Origin: Astropecten irregularis
Taxonomy: Eukaryota > Echinodermata > Asteroidea > Paxillosida > Astropectinidae
Direction of reading: 5' to 3'
DNA length: 64,000 nucleotides
Assembly: GCA_963971285.1 (NCBI GenBank)
Contig: OZ020252.1
Span: 13,615,662-13,679,661, forward strand
In this document: positions 37,601 to 45,442 of the stretch, in pieces
Layout of the letters: every line of letters starts with the position of its first letter
Numbering within the stretch: position 1 is the first letter of the stretch
The notes under the pieces: generated by a model
Databases searched by the model: none
What the model saw: only the letters and a program-made list of their open reading frames with translations
Told to the model about the DNA's origin: nothing
Made by a program: the position numbers and the translations under genes

Positions 37601-40600
37601 TGGCCTGCCTGAACAGATTCCATGCTAATTTGGCTTACTAAGTTCCCCTCTGAGTGGAAATAGAAATTGAAGCATTAAGGAAGTGATATGAAGTAAGGTG
37701 ACACATTTTGAGCGCAGGAGTAGTATTCGGAGGGCAGGAAAAATCAGGGATGAGATTTCTCAGATTAAAATGGTTTAAGATTTTAGGCCTATTTCTTTTT
37801 AAATTCAGATTTTTTTCCTCTCAGGCTCGTAACAAAAGTTCAGATTTTTTATGCCCCCTGTCAGTTGTTTTCTGATATTGTTATCATTGATCAATCTCAT
37901 CCCTGGAAAATAAAGGCAGTTTCCAGACTTGAAAAATTCTCTAGCTGTATGTAAGCCTAAGGGAACTGCCCCAAACCTCCAGATTGTCTCAGAACTTTCT
38001 GTGTTCCAAAGGAGATAGTAACATCCATGTAACTCTGCTAACTGTCCAAGAATTCAAACATGTAACTGCCAGTAATTAATCATTTTTTGTGTATAATTTT
38101 TTTTCATGAGATATGTTTTCACGTACACCTTGAGAAATATCAATGTTTGAAATCTTCTTTTGGCCTTAAGTTTGTTAAAAGCCCAATACATGTACTGCAT
38201 CGGAAATGAAAACAAAGTTGGATTTTTGCGGCACTCAGCAGCACAGTAATGCATATTCTGTGATAAATCAAATCGATTAGGAAGTCAGAAATTCTACTTT
38301 TCATCATTAATCATCTGATGCTTGACATTGTATGGCAACCTTGCATGAGGTTAAGTCTACATGCAGAATGTATTTGGGCTGATTTGTAAAAAAAAAAAAT
38401 TATTCTTGGGTACACTGTGCACCTTCACGGAAGGTATGTCCAACCACATTTATGCTATTTTAATTACAATTTTTAAGAGGTTTTAAAGGTTTTATCTTGT
38501 CCACTTGTATGTAAACTTACAAAAGAATTCTTATAAATTCAGAGAATTTTCTGTAAATAACAATATTTAAGATTTTTAGAATTTTTAACTCTAGAATAGG
38601 GACTATAAACCTTTCGTCTTCCGCTAAGAAGGAATAATTTATGAAGTTCTGAAACGATCATTTTTATGTATGTATTCATATGAAGTAAACAAACAAAATA
38701 TGTAAATATTCGGCGAACAAGTCACTTGTCAAAACACTGAATCAATGCAAATTTTATACAATTATTACAAGCCTTGTGTACATTTTTAATTGCACAATTT
38801 TTTATTTATGTAACATAAAGATGGATTTTGATAATGGCAAGGGGGCTGGTATTTTATCCCTGCAAAAAATGAGCATTTCTGGCTCATAAACTTTGATAGA
38901 ATAATTTAACTTCCTTACAAGTGGGGACTCCGGAGTATAATTTGGTTACACACAATACACAGATTTAGTCATTATTGGTGTAAGCAAAAAACAATAAGCA
39001 GTTTCTGGTAGGACAATTTGATCAACCTGTTTGGAGGATGTACTATTACAAAGTCAGCAAAATGCACTACTGTGTGTGTAAATGCAGGAGTGATTCATTT
39101 AATGTCAGTACCGTATTCTCTTTTTATGAGTGTAACAAATGTACAAAGATTGAACAATGAATAAAACATTTGGTGAAATATTATTCAGTTTTGGATATTC
39201 CAAAAAACTTTGACATTTTTGTCAACTGGATATCTTGGATGTTGCTTATCTTAATTATTTGTTAAAAACGGTACTATCATACTGTAGAGTAAAACCAATT
39301 GACCAAAAACAATTTTGATCTTTGGAAGATCAAAAATACAGATTTTAAAATACCGTAGCCAGGCGTTTTGACGTTTTCACTGTTTTCTAAAAAAGGTCGG
39401 CACTGTATGGGACTGGGAATTTCACAGATGACTGTGACTGTATCTTTCTTGATATCTTTGCCCATGAATGTGCATTTCTTTGACAAAAATCAAAGTATGA
39501 TATTACCTTTATGCATCCAAGGAGAGTACCCCGTGATTCTTTCCTGCACGCAGTGGTTTTAAGAGTGCTCAAACCTTGCCTGTATCAGACTGTATGTGTG
39601 AGACATATTACATGACTGATATCCTATTTAATTGCAGGGGAAACATCTATTTTACAGTTCCATAGCTCAGCCTCTTTCTCAATTACATGTACTGATATTT
39701 TGGGCTGAGCGTGGTGCAGTGTTCCAATTTAAACCGTAGACCGGTTGAAATACATGTTTATGTAGCCTGTGGCACACATCATTTTGTTCCAATTAAATTC
39801 TAATCTAATTTTATTCTACAAACTTCTAGAATTACTATCATCCCTGAATAATTATATTCTCTGGACTGGAATTAGTAAAAACTTAAACTTAGGCATGAAA
39901 GAAGGACGGTTTTTGGAGGTGTGAGTTAGTTTGGCAAGTCAACAGCTTACTTACTGGATGCAAGCAGTGATTAACTGAAATTTCAGCTTTGTAAAACCAG
40001 TTGCATACTTTTACAAGCTAGTTTTACAAGGTATATTTGGAAAAAAATTATACATATGTTCATTTTGAAGCTGCAGCGGCAGCCATTTTGTTTTGTTTTT
40101 ACCTTAAAACGCCCTCTGTTGCATTGTGTGCATCAGTTCAGTCCCATAGGGTTTGTGCATCAGGTGTCAAGTTTAAAATGGCATTTGGGGGGGTTAGTGT
40201 CTTTTACGCCACCCATATTATTTTCAGTATTTATTTAGCTTCTTCTGTTCCAAAATGAGATTTGTTACTTAAAGCAAATTTATTCATGGGTCCTGTAAAC
40301 CCTAAAATTAACATATTACGGCAATATTTCAGTGGAAAAAAAAAGTTTCTTACCCGAATAAATACTGAAAATAATATGGCTGGCGTAAAAGACACTAATG
40401 CCGAATTTGGAATGTATTTGAGCAAATGTTTATGTTATTTCACACTAAACATGCACACTGAATAAGGAGAAATTATGTTCAGTTTGGCAATAACTACCTT
40501 GATAAAAAGAGACATTTGCTCTAACATTTTGCAAAATTGTGTCATTAGAAACTTCTTAACTCATTTAAAATCCATTGCATTTTCTGGACAAGCCAAAATG

Positions 40601-43036
40601 TTAGGACTATGGACATGATTGGGTATGAAGTATAAGCAAAATAAGTGAAGTAACTCAACATTTAATGACAAAAATAGTGTACACGTAGTAATACTTTCTT
40701 CTCAATACAGAGTGCAGGAAAATGGTATTTCCAATTTTACTGAGTCCACAAGGCTACATACAGCCATAATTTTTGTGACATTTTGCTTACCTTTTTGGGG
40801 TGAATGTAGAAAATGTCTTCTTGAATTGCTGCTTGATAACTGTACACTACTGCCCATGTGCATTTATGTGCACTGTGTATATCAGGCCATGTGTACATGT
40901 ACAAAGTACCAGTATGTGTGTACACATTGCACAGTGCACCAACAGTGCAGGTGTGTGCAGGTCATGTCACACTTTGGCTGCGTTCGAGCGAGCTACTCGT
41001 GTTAACACGAGTATACTCCTGAGCGCTCGAACGGCCGGAGTACGACACTCGGGTCAGCGAGAGTATACTCTCCAGCGTTGGGGAGTATACTCCTGCACCG
41101 GAGAGTATTGCGCGCGCATCACACTCGTGTTACCGGGAGTAACCGCTCGAACGCAGCCTTTAGTGTTGTGCCATTGGATTATGCAAATGAGGGCAATTTT
41201 GCACAGAACTCTCAGCCAATCAGTGGAAAGCAATGCCATGTGCAGACCACTGGGTGCACCAAGCAATATTAATGTGTGGGTTTTCTATGGGGAAATAGTA
41301 ACTGTGTGATATTAGTAAAGTCCTTTTGGAAATGCTGTGGCCAAAATAAATTTTGACCTTTTTGTCAAGTCAAACCAACAAACAGTTATTGATAATTACA
41401 GCCAAAGATATGTTTACTGAAATAATATTGATATTATGAAATATAGGAAAAATGAATATAAAAAATGGCTGACAAAGGTTGTGGTGGATCTAAACTTGTC
41501 TTTTCCAATATTTTGAGTGTAATTCTTAGTAAAGCCCCGACTTTTAAAATTTAGCCATGAGAATTAGTCACTGAATTTCAGTGAAAAATTATGAGTATTT
41601 CTTCTTAAAGGTAATATCATACTTTGGTTTTTATCAAAGAAATACAAATTCATGGGCAAAAATAACAAGACAGATACAGTAACAGTCATGTGTTAAAATT
41701 TCAGTCCCATACGGTGCCCACTTTTTGAGAAAACAGTGAAAAACAGCCACAGTATTTCTTAAGTCTCTTTTAGTTTTGATCTTTTAAAAGATCAAAAAGA
41801 TATTCGGTCCTTGTTTTACTAATTTCTGGATAAATACACCATTTCAGGCGGACAATTTTTTAATAGTATGTTTCTACCACCACCATCTTCATACCCTGTA
41901 AGTTATACGTAAATCTGTGAACATTTCTATTTTGGTTTCTTACCAAAGTATGATACTATCTTTAAAAATGTGTCCAAATAGAACACATGTATGCATAGAG
42001 TTCTTTGCTGGGCCAAACTTTGATGGTTTCTCAATAACAATTGTCGTTGCAGGTGAGATCTGAGGTTATAACAACCTACGCCTTGTGTGGATTTGCCAAC
42101 TTTGGATCTGTGGGTGTTATGTTGGGTGGTATGACGCCCATGGCGCCTGAGAGAAGGGCCGACTTGTCTGCAGTGGTGCTGAGGGCTCTCATGGCTGGCA
42201 CAATAGCTTGCTTCATGACGGCATGCATTGCAGGTAATGACTATCATTTACATGGACAATACCACAGACACAAAAAGCCCATCTTGGTCAAACTGGCCAA
42301 ATATGCAAGTAATAATCTGCTATACAAACTGCTCATCAACCAAAATAGTGACTTAAAATAAACAGTCACTCAGAGTTTGAAGGGCCTGACATTTCGATAC
42401 TAACAGGATCTTTCTCAAAGGCTAAAGATTGCAGGTACAACTTAAATGTCTGACAAAATTTCATCAAAATTGATCAAAATGTCATCATGATATTAATAAT
42501 GATACTCGTGCAGTAAATGTATTGAATACACAATGGGCTGATGAAATACATGCTTAAACCTGGTTCATACTAAATGCATATTGTTTGAAGATGCAAGAAT
42601 CAATAATAAACACTGTTTTCCCATTGTGACACAAGAACTTTTGATTTGGCATTCATTCTCAAGGGTTAGGTTAAAACCACACAAAACTGTGTCCATATCT
42701 CTGGATTAGACTGCAAACATCACAGGCACCTATGGCAGCCACAAGCCACAGCCATTTCCATAGACTTGTGTGTTGTAAGTACTAGTAGCCGTAGCCAGGA
42801 ATTTAGGACATTGCCAATTTGCCATATCTTCATATATAAACTTATGTGATGGACACTTTGGCATCAACGGATGTCGAAGACATCCACTTTTGATCTTAAT
42901 GGTAATGAAGAAGTGATTGATTTTTATTATTGCAGGAATCTTGTATGTTGATGAGGACAGGATGGTTATGCCACGTACCACCGTACTACCAGGAGGCATA
43001 GGGATTGTTAATACAACCAATGCTTGGACCACATAA
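13526..43036 (+). CDS. SLC28: SLC28-family concentrative nucleoside transporter with duplicated last exon pair
   Basis: Sodium-coupled plasma-membrane nucleoside importer of the CNT family. Coding exons: 13526-13657, 20970-21122, 26296-26579, 27649-27790, 28305-28496, 30045-30206, 30753-31009, 31535-31703 and 32194-32367. These are followed by either 33961-34141 + 35923-36020 (647 aa) or 42053-42233 + 42936-43036 (648 aa). Human CNTs are 649-691 aa. Phases match at every junction. Family marks by residue: HP1 motif [12 protein letters not shown] at 354-365, with Gly-Gln as in broadly selective CNT3; the CNT signature [12 protein letters not shown] at 526-537; and CGFANxGS at 568-574, with the Phe, Asn and Ser that contact the nucleoside in CNT structures. 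The acidic N-terminus is cytosolic; the short C-terminal tail has an NxT sequon and is expected to be outside. The intron after exon 6 has a GC donor. Which member (SLC28A1/2/3) it corresponds to cannot be fixed from invertebrate sequence by eye. Confidence 0.95.
14418..14748. mobile_element. Foldback repeat (family F) with a nested element
   Basis: The left arm CTTGGAGTTGCAAGGGCC, with TTTCGATCCTAGCA and GGATCTTTCTCAAAG, is mirrored twice on the right. The copy is interrupted by the element at 14498-14613. Confidence 0.75.
14498..14613. mobile_element. 116-bp nested foldback with GGATCC repeats
   Basis: The ends GGGCCTGTTTGTTTA and TAAACAAACAGGCCC are exact inverses. The interior has three overlapping GGATCCGGATCCGGATCC units and a GGATCC pair on the other side. 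Confidence 0.8.
15304..15902. mobile_element. About 600-bp MITE with TAAGGCCACATAAAAA ends
   Basis: The left end TAAGGCCACATAAAA...TTTAGCGTCC is mirrored by GGACGCTAAACAAGTAATTT...ATGTGGCCTA. The interior has no coding signal. Confidence 0.8.
15967..16095. mobile_element. 129-bp hairpin with an alternating purine-pyrimidine core
   Basis: The arms ACTTTGGAGAACTGGTCTTC and complement extend ~33 bp. The core is rich in GCGC, GCATGC and CGTGCACGTGCGC steps, a Z-DNA-prone composition. Confidence 0.82.
16118..16536. mobile_element. Foldback repeat (family C), second copy, reversed
   Basis: Matches 3657-4102 in opposite orientation over nearly its full length, including the GAGAGTGATCACTCTC palindrome. 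Confidence 0.85.
16622..16662 (+). repeat. Poly-T / poly-G low-complexity tract
   Basis: Runs of T broken by single C bases, followed by GGAGGGGGGGGGG. Confidence 0.9.
17047..17250. mobile_element. Short interspersed repeat (family E), reversed copy
   Basis: Reverse complement of the core found at 5799-6031 and 45211-45442. Confidence 0.75.
17552..17965. mobile_element. MITE with AGGGCCACTG ends
   Basis: The ends AGGGCCACTGATTTTCCAC and CGGAAAAGCAGTGGCCCT are inverted. Internal AAACGGAAT repeats pair across the element. Confidence 0.75.
17970..18211. mobile_element. Foldback element with a tRNA-like centre
   Basis: The arms ATGCAAATTAGGCTTG...GATGAGCACTGCAT and inverse flank a minus-strand tRNA-like segment (about 18057-18133) with a B-box GGTTCGAATCC. 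A shorter relative without the tRNA part is at 59326-59412. Confidence 0.75.
18212..19801. other. SLC28 intron 1, middle part
   Basis: Mostly unique AT-rich sequence. Contains a G-rich run near 18664-18690. ORFs at 19041-19407 include an A-homopolymer and look random. Confidence 0.35.
19802..19828 (+). CDS. SLC28: SLC28 candidate alternative first coding exon B
   Basis: Nine codons (MASNEGITA) from an ATG with A at -3 and G at +4, and an in-frame TGA four codons upstream. It ends GCA|gtaagg in phase 0, compatible with exon 2 at 20970. Short, so chance is possible. Confidence 0.35.
20795..20900 (-). repeat. tRNA-headed repeat, half-copy
   Basis: GTAAAGTGAACAAAGAAAAA, then a tRNA-like T-arm (GGATTTGAACC); matches an arm of the inverted pair at 58003-58482. 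It ends about 70 bp before SLC28 exon 2. Confidence 0.65.
20970..21122 (+). CDS. SLC28: SLC28 exon 2, acidic N-terminal tail
   Basis: 51 codons containing NEIDNPGFD and an acidic [11 protein letters not shown] run, comparable to the acidic tail before TM1 in CNT3. Acceptor cttttag; donor ACG|gtaag, both phase 0. An internal ATG at 20991 could serve as an alternative start. Confidence 0.8.
22573..22671 (+). CDS. SLC28: SLC28 candidate alternative first exon C
   Basis: ATG in a strong context (AAAATGG) and 33 codons ([15 protein letters not shown]... ELQSQ), ending CAG|gtgtga in phase 0. It could splice straight to exon 3 at 26296, bypassing the acidic exon. The AG at 22563-22564 would give the wrong phase to follow exon 2, so it fits only as a first exon. 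The donor is weak. Confidence 0.3.
24380..24970. other. Compositionally distinct block in an SLC28 intron
   Basis: Starts near CTAGCCGTGGGTGGCGC and contains GTGTGACGTAGTCGAGGGG. Less AT-rich than its flanks, with overlapping ORFs of 92-101 codons on both strands. It has the look of a middle-repetitive element, but no second copy is in the window. Confidence 0.3.
26296..26579 (+). CDS. SLC28: SLC28 exon 3, first membrane helices
   Basis: 94 codons with two hydrophobic helices ([16 protein letters not shown] and [18 protein letters not shown]), ending in HWKWIKW as CNTs do. Phase 2 donor TG|gtgagt. Confidence 0.95.
26750..26915. repeat. Short inverted repeat element with CCTTGAATTT ends
   Basis: AAGCCTTGAATTTAACGGAGG is mirrored by CCAAATTCAAGGCCTG. 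The interior is rich in GGCC. Confidence 0.5.
27649..27790 (+). CDS. SLC28: SLC28 exon 4
   Basis: Residues 191-237: helix [15 protein letters not shown], then [22 protein letters not shown], a strongly conserved CNT segment. Confidence 0.95.
28305..28496 (+). CDS. SLC28: SLC28 exon 5
   Basis: 64 codons: [21 protein letters not shown], then [15 protein letters not shown] and DHFFAFK, near-invariant CNT blocks. Phase 0 at both ends. Confidence 0.97.
28560..29990. other. SLC28 intron between exons 5 and 6
   Basis: AT-rich sequence. I see no repeat pair, RNA gene or exon in it. Confidence 0.4.
30045..30206 (+). CDS. SLC28: SLC28 exon 6, ends at a GC donor
   Basis: 54 codons ending in NIFIGQ, the first half of the GQTEAP substrate motif. 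The donor reads ACAG|gcaagt, a consensus-type GC donor. No in-phase GT donor of similar quality is nearby. Confidence 0.95.
30222..30469. mobile_element. Foldback MITE (family B) right after the GC donor
   Basis: The ends GGGCCAATTTCATAGCGCTGC and GCAGCTCTATGAAATTGGCC are inverted; related to 2126-2365. It begins 15 bp after the last base of exon 6. Confidence 0.82.
30753..31009 (+). CDS. SLC28: SLC28 exon 7, HP1 and following helices
   Basis: 85 codons: [32 protein letters not shown], then a charged loop ending VKLPKG. Contains the catalytic-site Glu of the TEAP motif (residue 357). Confidence 0.97.
31167..31390. repeat. Family F foldback repeat, scrambled copy
   Basis: Several TTTCGATC(C)TAGCAGGATC and GGATCGAAACG pieces in both orientations. 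Confidence 0.7.
31535..31703 (+). CDS. SLC28: SLC28 exon 8
   Basis: 56 codons: [13 protein letters not shown], then the long hydrophobic block [14 protein letters not shown]. Acceptor ttcag; donor GAG|gtgag. Confidence 0.96.
32194..32367 (+). CDS. SLC28: SLC28 exon 9, CNT signature
   Basis: 58 codons with [18 protein letters not shown] and the signature [12 protein letters not shown] (Asn532, Glu533). It ends TCG|gtaag in phase 0. This is the branch point for the two terminal exon pairs. Confidence 0.97.
32417..32508 (+). repeat. Short tandem duplication
   Basis: The TCACTTCAGTG...TTAATTTCTTTTCATGACA unit occurs twice, separated by an A-rich spacer. Confidence 0.75.
32638..32752. repeat. 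Inverted repeat with ACTATAACGAAC core
   Basis: GGAACACTACTATAACGAAC is partly mirrored by TTCGTTATAGTGAACACTG and GTTCGGTATAGCGGTGTT. Degraded small element. Confidence 0.5.
33961..34141 (+). CDS. SLC28: SLC28 exon 10a (proximal alternative)
   Basis: 181 nt, phase 0 in and phase 1 out. Carries [23 protein letters not shown], then the last helix [17 protein letters not shown]. Identical in length to exon 10b, with 47 of 60 residues the same. The residues SRK after MAP match vertebrate CNT3. Confidence 0.95.
34142..35922. other. SLC28 intron 10a-11a
   Basis: 1.8 kb of AT-rich intron without recognisable repeat, exon or RNA gene. Confidence 0.4.
35923..36020 (+). CDS. SLC28: SLC28 exon 11a with stop (proximal alternative)
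   Basis: Encodes a 32-residue tail, [11 protein letters not shown]...TTVLPGGI...SNMTTPST, and TGA at 36018-36020. Acceptor ttttgcag. One N-glycosylation sequon (NMT). Confidence 0.9.
36511..36735 (+). CDS. Orphan 74-aa ORF between the two SLC28 terminal exon pairs
   Basis: ATG in a strong context (AAAATGG) encodes a basic, helical-looking peptide ([17 protein letters not shown]... [17 protein letters not shown]), ending at TAG. It would lie in the 3'UTR of the proximal isoform, or in an intron of the distal one. The 5' side is CpG-richer than the surroundings. Not recognised. It may be part of a repeat, a small gene or chance. Confidence 0.25.
   Translation: MASRCQTVCFKVYKKCVRKLSFNPEMFNKFLQSRLLLTQEHLLKVKSIIFEEEVSSEPNKSMCFGIPSTHNRQQ
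37909..37914 (+). terminator. AATAAA, possible poly(A) signal for the proximal SLC28 isoform
   Basis: First AATAAA I find after the exon 11a stop, 1.9 kb downstream. A non-canonical signal closer in cannot be excluded. Confidence 0.25.
39262..39511 (+). mobile_element. Family A MITE with internal deletion
   Basis: Both ends are present (TTAAAAACGGTACTATCAT... and AAGTATGATATTACCTTTA), but about 120 bp of the left half is missing. Confidence 0.75.
40194..40398. mobile_element. Foldback element with ~42-bp arms (TTAGTGTCTTTTACGCC)
   Basis: The left arm runs to TATTTTCAGTATTTATT and is mirrored almost perfectly on the right by AATAAATACTGAAAATA...GACACTAA. Confidence 0.85.
40976..41158. mobile_element. 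183-bp foldback MITE, GGCTGCGTTCGAGCG ends
   Basis: The end sequences are inverted. The interior has repeated GAGTATACTC palindromes and ACTCGTGTTA. The overlapping 169-codon ORF 40800-41309 is explained by this element. Confidence 0.85.
41605..41965 (-). mobile_element. Family A MITE, full copy, reversed
   Basis: TTAAAGGTAATATCATACTT through AAGTATGATACTATCTTTAA, with TTAA at both ends. Lies 87 bp upstream of exon 10b. Confidence 0.85.
42053..42233 (+). CDS. SLC28: SLC28 exon 10b (distal alternative)
   Basis: Same length, phases and splice sites as exon 10a. CGFAN is followed by Phe instead of Leu, and GIQ becomes GVM; SRKGD becomes ERRAD. No stop or frameshift. It starts 88 bp after a family A MITE. 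Confidence 0.95.
42936..43036 (+). CDS. SLC28: SLC28 exon 11b with stop (distal alternative)
   Basis: Encodes [22 protein letters not shown]...NTTNAWTT and TAA at 43034-43036. Alignable with exon 11a over LYV and TTVLPGGI; also one sequon (NTT). Acceptor attgcag. Confidence 0.9.
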
Positions 43037-43054
43037 TGACTGCTGTATGACCTG

Positions 43055-43192
43055 AGGTCGATTCCACAAAGCCCTACGATCGATTGTAACACGAGTTACA
43101 ATGGTTAACACATCGTATCCTACATAGGTCTGCAATGCATCATAAGTCCTACGATTGATAGTAAGTTACAATGAGTTTGGTGAAATCGACCC
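43055..43192. mobile_element. 138-bp MITE in the 3'UTR of the distal SLC28 isoform
   Basis: AGGTCGATTCCACAAAGCCC is mirrored by GTTTGGTGAAATCGACC, and internal TACGAT and GTAACTTAC units pair. It begins 18 bp after the stop codon. A decayed second copy is at 47600-47750. Confidence 0.82.
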
Positions 43193-44076
43193 TGGGTCAC
43201 TTTGTTGTATGTGCTCCGAACTTGGCTATGCAGGATCCAACTTCAATAATAGCGAGATGTGTGGACTGAGTCTTCATTCTAATGGTGATCCTTTGGTTAC
43301 TGTGAAGGTTATACAGTGCGAGTATGAATGTAAATAATGACGCATAACAATAATAATAATAATTGGTAATAGCAATTATACAGGACATTTTAGAGATGAA
43401 CTTTGACCTACCTGCAAGGATGGGGGGCGTGAAGAGTCAAGACTCTGATCTGCTAATGCAAGTTTGTGCACTTAACATCAAAACCAAGATGCAAAAAATA
43501 TGACAAATCATATTTTTTTGGTTAACTTTCAACAATGAAACAACGATTCTTAAACTAGAAACAAAAGAAAAGCAGGCACACAATTGCTGGATGAAATTTA
43601 CCATAGTAAATAGTATTCAATACACACTTTTGGTTGGTTTGGATTGGGAATACCATAATTTGCATTAATTAATATTGGTCTTATGCATAGAAAGGTCTAT
43701 TTTATTTCATATTAGAGAAGCCGAATGATTTTAATGAATGATTTATTTTGGTTCCATCCAATTCTGTGCCTTGTGTATTCGATATACCAGTAGTTTATGA
43801 GTAGATCTAGACCAAATTAGATCTTTTAAATGGGTGCATAGTGTGTTTGTGTGAGTGGGACTGCATGGGCATATATAATTGTTAGTTCTCTGTGCAACTT
43901 GTCAATGAATTCGGAAAAAAGGAAAACTTATTGAGCAATTACGATTATCTTGGAGTTAATTTGCCTGAAGCAGATTTTTCCTGGGGCGTGATTTGGCAGA
44001 CGCGACCAGAAAAGTGTTTCTGTCGACATGCTTGTTGAAGTTCGGGGAGGGCGCCAAAACACTTCGGCAAAATATA

Positions 44077-44082
44077 AATAAA
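44077..44082 (+). terminator. AATAAA, possible poly(A) signal for the distal SLC28 isoform
   Basis: About 1 kb after the exon 11b stop. It also lies 2 bases before the ATG of an orphan ORF at 44084. Confidence 0.25.
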
Positions 44083-44083
44083 A

Positions 44084-44197
44084 ATGGCGGCAGACAAGGC
44101 AGAAGGAGTTGGATCTGTGGGTAGCTTACCTCTCCACCATGTTGGACTGTCCATAAACCAATCCCTTACCACGGTTCTTGTTCGGTTGAACCAATGA
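44084..44197 (+). CDS. Orphan ORF or first exon (MAADKAEGVGS...), unknown
   Basis: ATGGCGGCAGACAAGGC in an ideal start context opens 37 codons and ends at TGA 44195. An internal GG|gtagct near 44120 could act as a donor. A perfect CRE overlaps the stop. It looks like a gene start, yet no later exon on the plus strand is recognised. Confidence 0.25.
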   Translation: MAADKAEGVGSVGSLPLHHVGLSINQSLTTVLVRLNQ

Positions 44198-44202
44198 CGT
44201 CA
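44195..44202 (+). promoter_or_regulatory. Palindromic CRE-like site TGACGTCA
   Basis: Exact CRE consensus within the longer palindrome AATGACGTCATT. No clear target gene. Confidence 0.3.
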
Positions 44203-45210
44203 TTGATGCCGAACCAAAGTCGCCTAAATGCCGAACCAATATAAACCAACACACTCACATGTTCACAGTTCGAGCCGCCAAAACACGCCCCTGAAGATCT
44301 CAAGATAACCAAAGCAGTGCTGTACTCACCTAAGTCATTGTTTCAGAATGTTTCAGCCACCATATTGGTGATGACTCTTCTTGGGCTTCCAATTCGTTTG
44401 CAAAATGTTATACTTGTAGGCTCATCATAAAGAGGCTTTTACATTCCAAATTCACAAACTACCATTGACGTAAATATTTATCCTCAACTTCAACCATGAA
44501 AACCCACCACCAAGATGTTTATACCAATGATGAATAAGAATGTTATGTACATAAACATAGTATTTTTTCCCTTCAGGAGTAACATATTGAGGTTTTTAAA
44601 AAATAATCAGTTATAAATAGTTTAAAGAGGTGCAAGTTTTGATTTGATTTGGTGTAATTAGACAGGTTTATATTTATTTACATCCTAAAAATGTTAATTT
44701 TCAATAATAGTAAATTGTGTTTTTTTACGGTTGTAGGTTGTCATTTCGTACAAAACTTTTGGAATTAATTAAAAATATATTATATTTTCCTTTTCCATGT
44801 TAAATACATGTGCTCTCGATGGCTCTGTATAAAAATGAGTTCAGGAATATTTATAAGAATTAAGAGCAAAACTTTCCAAACTTACCTTGATTTTCCAAAC
44901 TTACCTTAATTATAGTCTTAGAGTCAGTACTGGGATAACTGATAGAGCTCATAAATGAAAAATGTCCTCTTTTTTTTTAACTGTGTAATAAATTATCCCG
45001 TTGGGAACTTCGCAAAAATACACTTGTGTTTTGGGTTGTAATCTGTCTATATTGAACAATAGACCGTTCTGACTTTGCTCTTTTAAGCCTCGCCCACGAC
45101 GAGGGCCAATTGGTTTGTGTGTGTTTGACATACTGCATATGACGTCGAGTTTGACCAAGGTAATGGTCGATGATGACTATTAGCAACCATTGTTAAGCTT
45201 TCGCAGTCAC

Positions 45211-45442
45211 CAGGGGCCTTTCTCAAAGCTCAGCTCCGGCTCCATTTCGTGAATCCATTCTAAAATTACAAATATCAAAAAAGCGGCTTTTGGCTGCATG
45301 TCGTTCGGAAGTAGATTCTCTGGTTTGAAAAAGAAAACAGACCATCAGCTTCAATGAAAAACCACAACCTATATTTTCAGAATATGGATTACAGAGATGA
45401 AGCCGGAGTCTGAGCCGAAGCCGAGCTTAGAGAAAAGCCTCT
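45211..45442. mobile_element. Short interspersed repeat (family E), copy 3
   Basis: CAGGGGCCTTTCTCAAAGCTC ... AAGCCTC with the shared core; direct orientation relative to 5799-6031. Confidence 0.8.

Noticed and set aside
40800..41309. Longest open frame in the window (169 codons, plus)
   Set aside because: It is spanned by a foldback MITE with palindromic GAGTATACTC units and GT-rich sequence; no protein family features.
42053..43036. A second, separate SLC28 gene
   Set aside because: Only the last two exons are present; none of the seven core transmembrane exons (3-9) recurs upstream of them.
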